DNA of 12,788 nucleotides from Candidatus Thiodiazotropha taylori (GTDB taxonomy: Bacteria; Pseudomonadota; Gammaproteobacteria; Chromatiales; Chromatiaceae), in the NCBI GenBank assembly GCA_019100305.1, contig JAHRHW010000088.1:1-12788 (forward strand), given 5' to 3'. Shown here piece by piece: positions 1 through 6,573 of the stretch. The translations under genes were made by a program, and so were the position numbers. Every line of letters begins with the position of its first letter. Positions within the stretch are counted from its first letter, which is position 1. The notes beneath the pieces are model-generated. The model worked only from the letters and a program-made list of their open reading frames with translations, ran no database searches and was not told the DNA's origin.

Positions 1-1935
1 TACAAATATGACAGAAATCCACGGATTGTCCGCAATCGTGAGTATGAGTCGATTAAGCGGCAGTTGATGTCACAGGGCGTTCAGGAAGTCTTATCCGTGA
101 CTCAGCGCCCGGGTATGGCGCCTGACCAATTTATACCGGCCAGAGGCGCCAATACTCGCTTAGAAATCATTCATGAAATATTCGAAGAATCATCAGATGA
201 GCGCTTCCTGCAGATCAAGTGCCGATATTTTGCCTGGAAATCTGAAGCCGATACGTATATCAATCACACTGCTGAAAACGAAGTAAAAGGTGATATTACC
301 TTCTTAGATCGAACAAATTCAGCAATGGTGCTGAAAGAAATTCTAGAAAACGAAACAGGTGATTATTTCGGACCCAGTGAACTAAACGAATACCGAACTA
401 AACATGGACTAAAAAAATACGGCCCGGCTGATTTTGCTCGGTTTGAATTTACATTTGAGCATCTTCGTGAAGCCCTTGTAAATTCATTATCCTTAGGGCT
501 GGGCCCAAGACATATTGACTCTATCAGAAATATACATAAGGCAGCTGCCAAGCTCTGGGAGGACGCCGGCGAGACTGATGATTGGGATTTCCTGTTTCAG
601 GGGATTCTCAAAAAGCTGGATCAGCGCATAGAGACGCTGGATGACTGGTCCTATGATCGGCTGTTCAAGGAGGTGGCCCGGGAGTTAGGCAGTAACGATA
701 CTCAAGGAATCGAGCGCGCCAAGGCCGGTTTGGAATTCGTGCTCGAGACCGGTCAGCTGCCCGAAAAACGCGAGTATAAACCCTTCAAAGCCCATGATGA
801 TGCCGGCACCGGCGAGGCCGATATGCCACAAGCGCCGATCAAACCAAGACAACCATCAACACCCAAGCAATCATCATCAACGAAACCCAAGATTGTACCG
901 CCTAAAGCACCAGAACAGGCACCGGCCAGCGGGGCCCCGGGCATCTCCTCACTTTTGGAAGAGACGGATGAGGATTTCGAGGAAAATCCGGAGGAATTGG
1001 ATGACGACCCCTTCTTCACGCAGCTGCCAGAAAACGAGGTTGAAGACGAGGAATTGTGGGGGTTGGTACCGGATGAGGACCTGTACATCGATGAAGACGG
1101 CAAAACTCACTATCGGCCCAAATTCCGTGAACTAACTGATGAGGAGGAGGAGGCCAACACCAGAGCCAATCTGGAGGTTTGGCAAAAACATAAAGCGGAA
1201 AATCCGGAAGGACCTGAGCTAACGCCAGAGCAGAAGGATCTCATGCGGCGCCGGGAGGCTTGGTTGGAGGGATTGCAACTGGACCGGGAAGAAAGTGGCC
1301 GCACCCGATCCACCAGCATGCTGGTCGAACGAGCGATCATGAATTTACGGCATCTCCCCACGGAACGACTGCACCATGACGCTTACGCCTCGGCACGCCG
1401 TATCTGTTGTGAATTCTTCAGGCAGGAAATAGCCGACCATCTGGTTCAGCCGTTCAACCGTGGCGTTGGTTTCTTTGTCGCTGACTGGCCCAGGGATCTG
1501 CCGTTAAATGAGGAGAACCCTATCCTGGCCTACCTGCAGTTGGCGACCTGGCATTGGTTGGTCGTGGCCAGCGGCCAGCTCAAGATTATTGAGCTGGGTC
1601 AGCTCCCACAGGAAATCCTCACATCGCCTTTTGGCCAGATCCTCGATGACGTCTTTGACAAAAACTTCGATGGTGGGGACTTGCTGTTCCAGCGGATTGG
1701 CAATGCCATCGCCAAGCGCGTTCAAATTGAGCCGAGCATGTTGCTGATGCATGACCTGATGCTCCATGCCCCGCTCAATTTCAGCCTCGAGCAGATGATC
1801 ATCAATCGGGCCAATAATGAACTCAACCGGCGTTGTGTGGAGAAATTCGACACGGGGAATTTGTTCCTTTTCGAGTCGAACTGGGATCGACAATACGGCG
1901 ATCAGAAGATCGATAGCTTAAATCGCTATGAATAG
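1..1935 (+). CDS. ParB-like protein of PFGI-1/ICEclc-class ICEs (5' end outside window)
   Basis: The reading frame is open from base 1, so the true start lies upstream. 644 residues are visible. The first ~60 form a ParB N-terminal domain: YDRNPR at residues 3-8, an IK..L..QG motif at 18-26, a VTQRPG strand at 33-38 and GANTRL at 49-54, where ParB has its nucleotide-contact box. A helical DNA-binding region follows to about residue 250. A Pro/Gln/Ser/Lys linker (about 265-313) and a very acidic stretch (about 320-370) then lead to a helical C-terminal domain. Family knowledge: TIGR03764-type ICE ParB proteins have this plan and sit beside DUF2857. In ICEclc such a pair (BisD/BisC, from memory) acts as a transcription activator rather than a partition system. 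Either role is possible here. The protein is DNA-binding and cytoplasmic by inference. The next gene starts 60 nt downstream. Confidence 0.85.
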   Translation, partial: YKYDRNPRIVRNREYESIKRQLMSQGVQEVLSVTQRPGMAPDQFIPARGANTRLEIIHEIFEESSDERFLQIKCRYFAWKSEADTYINHTAENEVKGDITFLDRTNSAMVLKEILENETGDYFGPSELNEYRTKHGLKKYGPADFARFEFTFEHLREALVNSLSLGLGPRHIDSIRNIHKAAAKLWEDAGETDDWDFLFQGILKKLDQRIETLDDWSYDRLFKEVARELGSNDTQGIERAKAGLEFVLETGQLPEKREYKPFKAHDDAGTGEADMPQAPIKPRQPSTPKQSSSTKPKIVPPKAPEQAPASGAPGISSLLEETDEDFEENPEELDDDPFFTQLPENEVEDEELWGLVPDEDLYIDEDGKTHYRPKFRELTDEEEEANTRANLEVWQKHKAENPEGPELTPEQKDLMRRREAWLEGLQLDREESGRTRSTSMLVERAIMNLRHLPTERLHHDAYASARRICCEFFRQEIADHLVQPFNRGVGFFVADWPRDLPLNEENPILAYLQLATWHWLVVASGQLKIIELGQLPQEILTSPFGQILDDVFDKNFDGGDLLFQRIGNAIAKRVQIEPSMLLMHDLMLHAPLNFSLEQMIINRANNELNRRCVEKFDTGNLFLFESNWDRQYGDQKIDSLNRYE

Positions 1936-1995
1936 ATTTACACGATTTGGTAGGAAGGCGGCAAGGTGGCCGCATAGTGATAGAGGGAGAACCCT

Positions 1996-2586
1996 ATGGG
2001 TCATCACATGGAATCTAACAACACAATCGACGACATCAGCCTGTCAAGAGCGGCTTTTGAGATGTTGTTTCGGTATCACAGCAGAGGTGAGGCAGAGAGT
2101 TTGGAAAGACTGGGGATTGATCTGGATCTATTGATCAGAGTTAGGGGTCTGTCGAGCGAGTCCTTTCACCGGCTGCTCACTCGAATGGGTAATTTCGTCA
2201 AATTTCGCCTGGATAACCAGGTGTTGGATATGCATCTGCAGATAGAAGAGAAACATATGGAAGCCCAAGCACAAGCACGCCAATTGATTATCAGGGGCGC
2301 CCCTTTCCCGATGATTCGCGAGCTGTATGGCTGGACGCGGGAAGCTTTCCATTTTGAACGGCGCCTCGCCGGGTTGACCAACCTTCAGTCTCGTGGGCGC
2401 CCCCCACTGCCGGCAGACGATATCGGTGACCACATCGCTCAGGCCTGGTATGAGGTCATTGGTAGCGATCGCTCAACCCCACAGTCCGCGCAAGACTGGC
2501 TGGCACTGGCAACGGTCAGTGGCACAACCCTTTCGGAAATATGGTTTTGGTATTGTAATGAGCTCAAGGAGATCACCCATGGCTGA
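1996..2586 (+). CDS. DUF2857 family ICE protein (candidate BisC-like regulator)
   Basis: This 196-residue protein matches my recollection of DUF2857: an N-terminal helical part (LSRAAFEMLFRYHSRGE, about residues 16-32), a middle segment with GAPFPMIRELYGWTREAF (about 101-118) and a C-terminal helix with WFWYCNELKEI. The ATG at 1996 is preceded by GAGGGAGA at 1984-1991, which fixes the start. A second in-frame ATG at 2008 is less well placed. The gene follows the ParB-like gene and its 3' end overlaps the next start codon by 8 nt, so translation is probably coupled. DUF2857 proteins sit beside ParB-like proteins in ICEclc-type elements, where the pair has been described as an FlhDC-like activator of transfer genes. 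That role here is inferred from neighbourhood and family only. Confidence 0.75.
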   Translation: MGHHMESNNTIDDISLSRAAFEMLFRYHSRGEAESLERLGIDLDLLIRVRGLSSESFHRLLTRMGNFVKFRLDNQVLDMHLQIEEKHMEAQAQARQLIIRGAPFPMIRELYGWTREAFHFERRLAGLTNLQSRGRPPLPADDIGDHIAQAWYEVIGSDRSTPQSAQDWLALATVSGTTLSEIWFWYCNELKEITHG

Positions 2587-3850
2587 TGATCGTGTTGATC
2601 TGTCGGTTAGGCATTCTGGAATACCCCATCAGGCACTCCCCACGGGGATATTTATCGACCCGACGCTTAAAGCGACGGATCGGAATGTCCTTTGCGTCTT
2701 TCGGACGCAGATGAGCGAGGCATCCAAGATGGCCATGCCGACCTACCGAGAGATCAAACGCATGGCCAATATCGGCTCCGATGCGACTGTCTCCCGAGCG
2801 ATCAGCATCCTTCGACTCACCCGATGGATCATCAAGGTCGGAGATATCCGCGACGACGGTGGCCGAATTGTCCGGACGGCCTACGACATCTGCGACGAAC
2901 CCGAATGTCTGCAGACCGTCATAAAAAGAGACACAAGATATTTGGGTTTTGTAAAGCGCATGCATTCTCATCACCATCCGGCGGTGGTCCACATAGCGAA
3001 ATCGGTCCAGGACGGGATTGACCTGTTTAGCGATCTGGTCGCTGATGGAAAGCGATCAGTACGCAGTCTGTCGCCGACGGAAAAACAGGAAATCCGTGAA
3101 GAGTCCCATGAGAATTTGAGGCAATTCCAGCAAGGTAAAATCGATAAGGTTACCTATCACGCTGTTGCATATTCCAACAAGATTAGCACCCTCGATGAGG
3201 AGGAATTACCGACAGAAGCCAGACTTCAAAAACTAAAGTCAGGTACAGAAGGGCAGGATTCTGAACCCAGACTTCAGTTTTTGAAGAGCCAAAAATCCCT
3301 GACTTCAAAAACTGAAGAGTATTGTAGTAGTAGTAGTTTTAATACAACTACTACTACAACGGGCGAGAATCGAAAAACTTCAGATGCTGAGCTTTTCTGG
3401 CCAACTTTGCTGATGTCAGAGCTCAACGACAGTGAACGGGCCTTGATTTTACGCAGATTGAGTCTCGTAGAGGGCCAGGATCAGCAGCCGCTCATCAATC
3501 AACTCACCGGACGGATGATGGATAGCCATCAACCGGATCTTGAGGATCCGGTCAAGTACATGTTCTGGCTGATCAAAAAACATCAGGAGGGCGAGGAGGT
3601 ACTGACCTCTGCCTCTACTCGCGATTACCGAAAACCGTCAGGCGACATTTCAGCGAGGGTGCAGAAGAACGATCTCGAAACGCAACTGCGGGAAGTGAAA
3701 TCCAGAATCGGATCGTTGAAAACACTGATGGATGGCCACAATGCCGGTAAGAACCCAGCGCTACATCAGCAGCTGTCGCAATCGCTTCAACGGGAGGAGG
3801 CAACCTTGCAGGCGTTGACCGAAGAGATGCAGCAAATTGCAGAAAATTAA
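2579..3850 (+). CDS. STY4528-family replication-type protein of ICEs
   Basis: I chose the ATG at 2579 (423 residues) because AAGGAG at 2566-2571 sits 7 nt upstream and the frame overlaps the previous stop by 8 nt. The open frame runs back to 2393 but that part overlies DUF2857. Residues about 15-45 (GIPHQALPTGIFIDPTL, then a DRNVLCVF helix) and a winged helix at about 53-105 (EIKRMANIGSDATVSRAISI, then LRLTRWI) match STY4528-family proteins, taken to be replication-associated DNA-binding proteins. The middle (about 216-261) is low-complexity and encoded by DNA-level repeats: iteron-like boxes and a hairpin giving Ser and Thr runs. The C-terminal ~60 residues look like a coiled coil. An origin embedded in a replication gene recalls phage lambda O. 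That analogy is my inference. Confidence 0.8.
   Translation: MADDRVDLSVRHSGIPHQALPTGIFIDPTLKATDRNVLCVFRTQMSEASKMAMPTYREIKRMANIGSDATVSRAISILRLTRWIIKVGDIRDDGGRIVRTAYDICDEPECLQTVIKRDTRYLGFVKRMHSHHHPAVVHIAKSVQDGIDLFSDLVADGKRSVRSLSPTEKQEIREESHENLRQFQQGKIDKVTYHAVAYSNKISTLDEEELPTEARLQKLKSGTEGQDSEPRLQFLKSQKSLTSKTEEYCSSSSFNTTTTTTGENRKTSDAELFWPTLLMSELNDSERALILRRLSLVEGQDQQPLINQLTGRMMDSHQPDLEDPVKYMFWLIKKHQEGEEVLTSASTRDYRKPSGDISARVQKNDLETQLREVKSRIGSLKTLMDGHNAGKNPALHQQLSQSLQREEATLQALTEEMQQIAEN
3224..3317 (+). repeat. Three iteron-like 15-nt inverted-repeat boxes inside the STY4528 gene
   Basis: Three boxes are seen: CTTCAAAAACTAAAG at 3224-3238, CTTCAGTTTTTGAAG at 3272-3286 and CTTCAAAAACTGAAG at 3303-3317. 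Box 2 is the exact reverse complement of box 3, and box 1 differs from box 3 at one base. Each has CTTCA/TGAAG-type arms round an A/T-rich centre. Boxes 2 and 3 are 31 nt apart, not a multiple of three, so protein repetition cannot explain them. A half-site (AAAACTTCAG) follows at about 3374-3383. Repeated protein-binding boxes within a replication gene suggest an origin. Confidence 0.65.
3322..3359 (+). other. TAG/CTA-triplet hairpin within the STY4528 gene
   Basis: TTGTAGTAGTAGT at 3322-3334 is perfectly complementary to ACTACTACTACAA at 3347-3359, giving a 13-bp stem with a 12-nt loop. A slipped register pairs 3327-3338 with 3346-3357 (12 bp, 7-nt loop). It encodes CSSSSFNTTTTTT. It lies 4 nt after the last iteron-like box, so it may be an unwinding or primase-loading structure of an origin. 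Triplet slippage is the simplest alternative explanation. Confidence 0.55.
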
Positions 3851-3853
3851 CAA

Positions 3854-3874
3854 ACTGCTCCACGGTGGAGCAGT
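3854..3874 (+). other. 21-nt perfect palindrome between two genes
   Basis: ACTGCTCCAC at 3854-3863, a central G, and GTGGAGCAGT at 3865-3874 form a perfect inverted repeat beginning 3 nt after the STY4528 stop. No T-run follows, so it is a poor intrinsic terminator. It lies about 40 nt before the next likely start codon. An operator for a dimeric protein is as plausible as an mRNA-end hairpin. Confidence 0.5.
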
Positions 3875-3913
3875 GTGCGAATAACCTGCAGAATGAGACA
3901 TCAGGATGGATTT

Positions 3914-4624
3914 ATGAGTGTGAGGACAGCAGAAAAAACAATGCTTGAGAAAAGCAGTCCATACCACCCTAGCAAACGCGGGAAAGAGATTGAGAGATTT
4001 GGAAATCCTGAATTTCAGATTCAAGTCTCCATCCTCTTGGGGCTTATCTCTGCAAATTACACGGTGAAGATTCGCCATGAGAACAACTTGGCATTGGCGA
4101 TTGTTCGTGGAGTAGCCCTGTATCAATCATCGAAATCTGACGCTGGTGAATGGGTTTTGACAGCAGATCAGTGGGAAGAATTATCTGGGATGAAAAGACA
4201 TCGATTGAAAGGGGCTAAGAAGATATTGATAGACACCGGAGAATTACAAGTTGAAGTCAGAGATTTTCCACCTAAATCCTACTACCAGTTCTTCAATCCA
4301 CAAGAAGACCCGGAAGTACAGAGTGAGTTTCAGTATTACCACGAATTGGCGCATCTCCTTGGCCATGATGCTACTGCATTATTTGGCTGGTTACTGGAGC
4401 TCGATAAACAGTTCGAAGCCCAGGGTTACTTCTTCCATCTCAAAATGGCAGATATCCAACAGTCCCTGGGACTCTCCCGGTATCAGGTCGATCAGGCCCG
4501 TAAAAAACTCATTGAGCATGATCTACTCAAAGAGCGGTTCTGGGGTATACCCGCTGTGCGGGAATTTCGGTTGCGACTGGATGGCCTGGAGCAGCTGGTA
4601 GCCGAGAAGGGAGCGTCTAAATGA
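3914..4624 (+). CDS. Unrecognised protein with two winged-helix-like segments
   Basis: I do not recognise the family. The ATG at 3914 (236 residues) has AGGA at 3903-3906 upstream. The frame could extend back to a GTG at 3875, but that would place the start against the palindrome with no ribosome site. Two segments look alike. Residues about 79-127 (LTADQWEELSGMKRHRLKGA, then KKILIDTGELQVEV) and about 172-222 (LKMADIQQSLGLSRYQVDQA, then RKKLIEHDLLKERF) each read as helix-turn-helix plus a beta wing. A two-winged-helix plan is typical of iteron-binding Rep proteins, and iteron-like boxes lie in the gene just upstream, so an initiator role is possible. A regulator is the alternative. The stop is followed after 9 nt by the first tandem RNA copy. 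Confidence 0.7.
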   Translation: MSVRTAEKTMLEKSSPYHPSKRGKEIERFGNPEFQIQVSILLGLISANYTVKIRHENNLALAIVRGVALYQSSKSDAGEWVLTADQWEELSGMKRHRLKGAKKILIDTGELQVEVRDFPPKSYYQFFNPQEDPEVQSEFQYYHELAHLLGHDATALFGWLLELDKQFEAQGYFFHLKMADIQQSLGLSRYQVDQARKKLIEHDLLKERFWGIPAVREFRLRLDGLEQLVAEKGASK

Positions 4625-4633
4625 CAGGCACAT

Positions 4634-4887
4634 TGAGACAACTCAGGTGGAGCGACGGACCAGTGCGAGGGCCTGTCCTGATCGCCAAACACGGCGATAG
4701 CGCCTGCCGTGGCCACGGCAGGGGGTGCTCCGAATTCCCGGCTTCAGAGCGGCGCCGGGTGTGTGTAGAGGCTCACATTTAGGCGTGCGCACAAAAGGTG
4801 CCACCGGTGGCAGGACAGACGGCAGCGGACGCCCTATGGCGCGCAGTCTGCTGGTTTTTGGTCCGTCTCCCCACCTGAGTTGTCTCA
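4634..4887 (+). ncRNA. Candidate structured RNA, tandem copy 1 (~254 nt)
   Basis: This stretch has no convincing gene. The ends form a perfect 17-bp stem (4634-4650 with 4871-4887), continued after two mismatches by ACGGACC/GGTCCGT (4655-4661 with 4860-4866). Nested inside are CTGTCCTG/CAGGACAG (4673-4680 with 4811-4818), ATCGCC/GGCGAT (4681-4686 with 4693-4698), CCTGCCGT/ACGGCAGG round GGCC (4703-4722), CCCGGC/GCCGGG (4737-4742 with 4754-4759), GTGTGT/GCGCAC with two G.U pairs (4761-4766 with 4787-4792), a GGTGCCACC-type hairpin near 4797-4812, and CGCC/GGCG (4830-4841). The G.U pairs fit a + strand transcript. I cannot match it to a known class. Confidence 0.7.
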
Positions 4888-4917
4888 GAAATCGGTTTTA
4901 TTGGTTCGATGATATCA

Positions 4918-4950
4918 ATGTTAACGGAAGGGGTGAAATGGATGAGTTGA
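4918..4950 (+). other. Tiny ORF that may be a duplicated gene start
   Basis: ATGTTAACG opens a 10-codon frame ending in TGA at 4948-4950. The surrounding 13 nt (TATCAATGTTAAC, 4913-4925) recur exactly at 5241-5253, around the start codon of the next gene. The simplest reading is that a tandem duplication of the RNA unit also copied the first bases of that gene. Whether the peptide is made is unknown. Confidence 0.35.
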
Positions 4951-4962
4951 GATGCGATCAAT

Positions 4963-5219
4963 TGTTCCAGATGAGTCTGGTGGGACGACGGACGGTGCGT
5001 ACCTTGTCCGCCTAACGTGACGGCAACGCCTGCCGAGGCCTCGGCAGAGGGAGCTTCGAATTCCCGGCGTCGGAGTGTCGCCGGGTGAGTACAGAGGCTC
5101 TAAATTTAGGCATGTACACAAACAGGCGCCATCGGTGGCAAGGTAGCTGGCAGGTGTCCGTTGGCACGCAGTCTGCTGGCATGGGGGTGTCAGCCGTCCC
5201 ACCAGACTCATCTGGAACA
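4963..5219 (+). ncRNA. Candidate structured RNA, tandem copy 2 (~257 nt)
   Basis: The closing stem is a perfect 25 bp (4963-4987 with 5195-5219) but differs in sequence from that of copy 1. Stem two is TACCTTG/CAAGGTA (5000-5006 with 5139-5145). The third is CTGCCGA/TCGGCAG round GGCC (5030-5036 with 5041-5047), a T-A to A-T swap relative to copy 1. CCCGGC/GCCGGG is kept (from 5063). GTACA/TGTAC replaces GTGTGT/GCGCAC. By contrast, stretches between stems are identical in both copies: CGAATTCCCGGC, AGAGGCTC, ATTTAGGC and CGCAGTCTGCTGG. Changing stems with fixed single-stranded motifs is the signature of a selected RNA fold. Confidence 0.7.
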
Positions 5220-5245
5220 TCAATTACTCTGAACGGATAGTATCA

Positions 5246-5521
5246 ATGTTAACAGCGATAGAGAACATACAGCAGCTGCTCCAAATCCATGCCGAAAAAG
5301 GCGTACCGATGGAGATGAGCGTACCGTTTCTGCTCAAACTGGCTGGAAAAGGCGTCGAGGAAACAGCCACTGAGGCAGGGTTCACTCGTACCCATTTCTA
5401 TCTGACATTGAGAGGAGAAAGGACCCCACCTGAAGGTCTGCGACAGCTACTCGAGAAAAGACTGGGACAGGACCCATGGAAGGTTTACGGAGAGACAGAT
5501 GAAAGGAAATTGGCCCAGTAA
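5246..5521 (+). CDS. Small helix-turn-helix-like protein
   Basis: This 91-residue protein has no family name I can give. Residues about 38-60 (EETATEAGFTRTHFYLTLRG) read as a helix-turn-helix of the Fis/XRE type, followed by a basic helix (GLRQLLEKRLG) and a polar tail. The ATG at 5246 lacks a clear Shine-Dalgarno. Upstream is only GGATAG, then the end of RNA copy 2 some 27 nt before the start. This could mean that translation depends on the RNA fold. Internal ATGs at 5309 and 5315 are possible but would remove the first helix. It is likely a DNA-binding regulator or accessory replication protein, by inference only. Confidence 0.65.
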   Translation: MLTAIENIQQLLQIHAEKGVPMEMSVPFLLKLAGKGVEETATEAGFTRTHFYLTLRGERTPPEGLRQLLEKRLGQDPWKVYGETDERKLAQ

Positions 5522-5624
5522 CCCAACTGCGACAAAAGACAGATGCCTGAAATCTTTTCTCGGATACCTGGCGCAGATTTCATGATAAGACATAGTTGAA
5601 CGACCGAATCTAGGAGCAATGATC

Positions 5625-6449
5625 ATGGCAGATGCTAGTAAACAAGATCCACAGTCCCCAACCACACTGCAGACCATTGATGCAGACAAACTGGACAAAG
5701 CCCGAGTGGGTCGACTACAAGCGAGCTCAACTCTGAAGTTGGAGACACTGCAGAGCCAGCTGCTCTTCAATGGGCGTCGCGAGAAAGAGAAAAAAGATCG
5801 GATCATTGGGCTGCGTGGATTTGGCTCACTGCTGACGGCAGTCTGGCATGGCGCAGTAAAAGACTGCCCTTGGGCATGGGAAAAACTGCTCCAGGTTGAG
5901 GAAACACTGAAATGTCAAAAAGCGTTTATTGAGGAACTGACCCAGACGGCTGATCAATCATTGGTGTCTGCGCCAGGTCTTAGTCATTCTGAGGCTCATA
6001 GCATTGAACCGCTTATCGTCGAAATTCGTTTTTCGACACCCTATTCATACATCGGTGCCAGTCTGCTCAGTGAGTACGATCGGCTGGTGCGACTGGCGAT
6101 GCAGGGGCAACATGTTGGTCGATTGGCAGATAAAGAGGCCTTTCGATTGATTCACAAGGGTGGCCGTGCGGTTCGAGGTGCCTTTGAATCGGCATTTGGG
6201 TACAAATTTTCAGGCCTAACCACAAACGATCTGCTTCAGGGCACCGCTAAAGCGAAAGAGGCTGTGGCAGAGCGAGGCCAGGTTTCTGATGCGATTCTCA
6301 GAGGCCTGAAGAGACCGGAATTTACCCCTAAACCTGTGGCGGCTTTTTCTGCCCGTTACTACAGTGTCCGGATGCCTGCAGCAAAAACCGAAGAGAAATT
6401 ACAGGAAAACCATGACCGACTTGATAGCAAGAAGGCCATGACCAATTAG
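5625..6449 (+). CDS. TIGR03761 (PFL_4669) family ICE protein
   Basis: The start at 5625 (274 residues) is preferred over the ATG at 5619 because TAGGAG at 5611-5616 is then 8 nt away rather than 2. Matching features for PFL_4669-type proteins are IIGLRGFGSLLTAVWHGA, followed by a W-rich helical stretch, a middle strand (PLIVEIRFSTPYSYIGASLL), the signature SEYDRLVRLAMQGQHVGRL, then GGRAVRGAFESAFGYKFSGL, and a C-terminal RPEFTPKPV. The biochemical role is unknown. In relatives the gene lies with replication/processing genes (DUF3158, ssb, DUF3577, topB) rather than mating-pore genes. In front of it, 5548-5554 and 5576-5582 form a 7-bp inverted repeat (TGAAATC/GATTTCA). Confidence 0.85.
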   Translation: MADASKQDPQSPTTLQTIDADKLDKARVGRLQASSTLKLETLQSQLLFNGRREKEKKDRIIGLRGFGSLLTAVWHGAVKDCPWAWEKLLQVEETLKCQKAFIEELTQTADQSLVSAPGLSHSEAHSIEPLIVEIRFSTPYSYIGASLLSEYDRLVRLAMQGQHVGRLADKEAFRLIHKGGRAVRGAFESAFGYKFSGLTTNDLLQGTAKAKEAVAERGQVSDAILRGLKRPEFTPKPVAAFSARYYSVRMPAAKTEEKLQENHDRLDSKKAMTN

Positions 6450-6453
6450 AACC

Positions 6454-6488
6454 CCCTCCCTTTAAGGGTAAGGGAGGGAACCTCCCTT
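6454..6488 (+). other. Two mutually exclusive hairpins after the TIGR03761 gene
   Basis: AAGGGAGGG at 6470-6478 can pair with CCCTCCCTT upstream (6454-6462, 9 bp, 7-nt loop), or its first eight bases can pair with CCTCCCTT downstream (6481-6488, 8 bp, GAA loop). No T-run follows either hairpin, so it is not a classical terminator. It may protect mRNA ends or act as a switch. It may equally be a decayed repeat. Confidence 0.4.
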
Positions 6489-6573
6489 CAATCCACAGAT
6501 CTCTGCACCACAGTTTGTATGATTGGGAATGACAAATAAGAATGACTTAAAGTAGTATTCGAAAGGTAGACAA

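Larger units (their letters stand above)
4913..5253. repeat. 13-nt direct repeats flanking RNA copy 2
   Basis: TATCAATGTTAAC occurs at 4913-4925 and 5241-5253, with a period of 328 nt. RNA copy 2 lies wholly between the two repeats and copy 1 lies directly upstream. The repeats either mark a tandem duplication that included the start of the 5246 gene or bound a mobile RNA-bearing unit. Confidence 0.6.

Noticed and set aside
753..1103. 116-residue minus-strand frame, Ser/Gly-rich
   Set aside because: It is antisense to the acidic and linker region of the ParB-like gene. Its composition is explained by the complementary strand, and it has no domain or ribosome site.
794..1135. 113-residue + strand frame inside the ParB-like gene
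   Set aside because: Alternative frame over low-complexity sequence. The Arg/His/Pro-rich product has no family features.
2393..2578. 62-residue upstream extension of the STY4528 frame
   Set aside because: It overlies DUF2857, lacks family similarity, and the ATG at 2579 has a good ribosome site.
3322..3359. Simple microsatellite only
   Set aside because: The two triplet tracts are complementary and adjacent to the iteron-like boxes, so I kept it as a hairpin. Slippage alone remains possible.
4634..5219. Pair of MITEs or insertion sequences
   Set aside because: Terminal inverted repeats differ in sequence between copies and no clear target duplication flanks copy 1. Internal stems also covary, which fits RNA better. 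A mobile RNA unit is not fully excluded.
4725..5223. Frames on both strands across the tandem elements
   Set aside because: Differences between the two copies preserve base pairing rather than reading frame. The products differ between copies and look unlike proteins.
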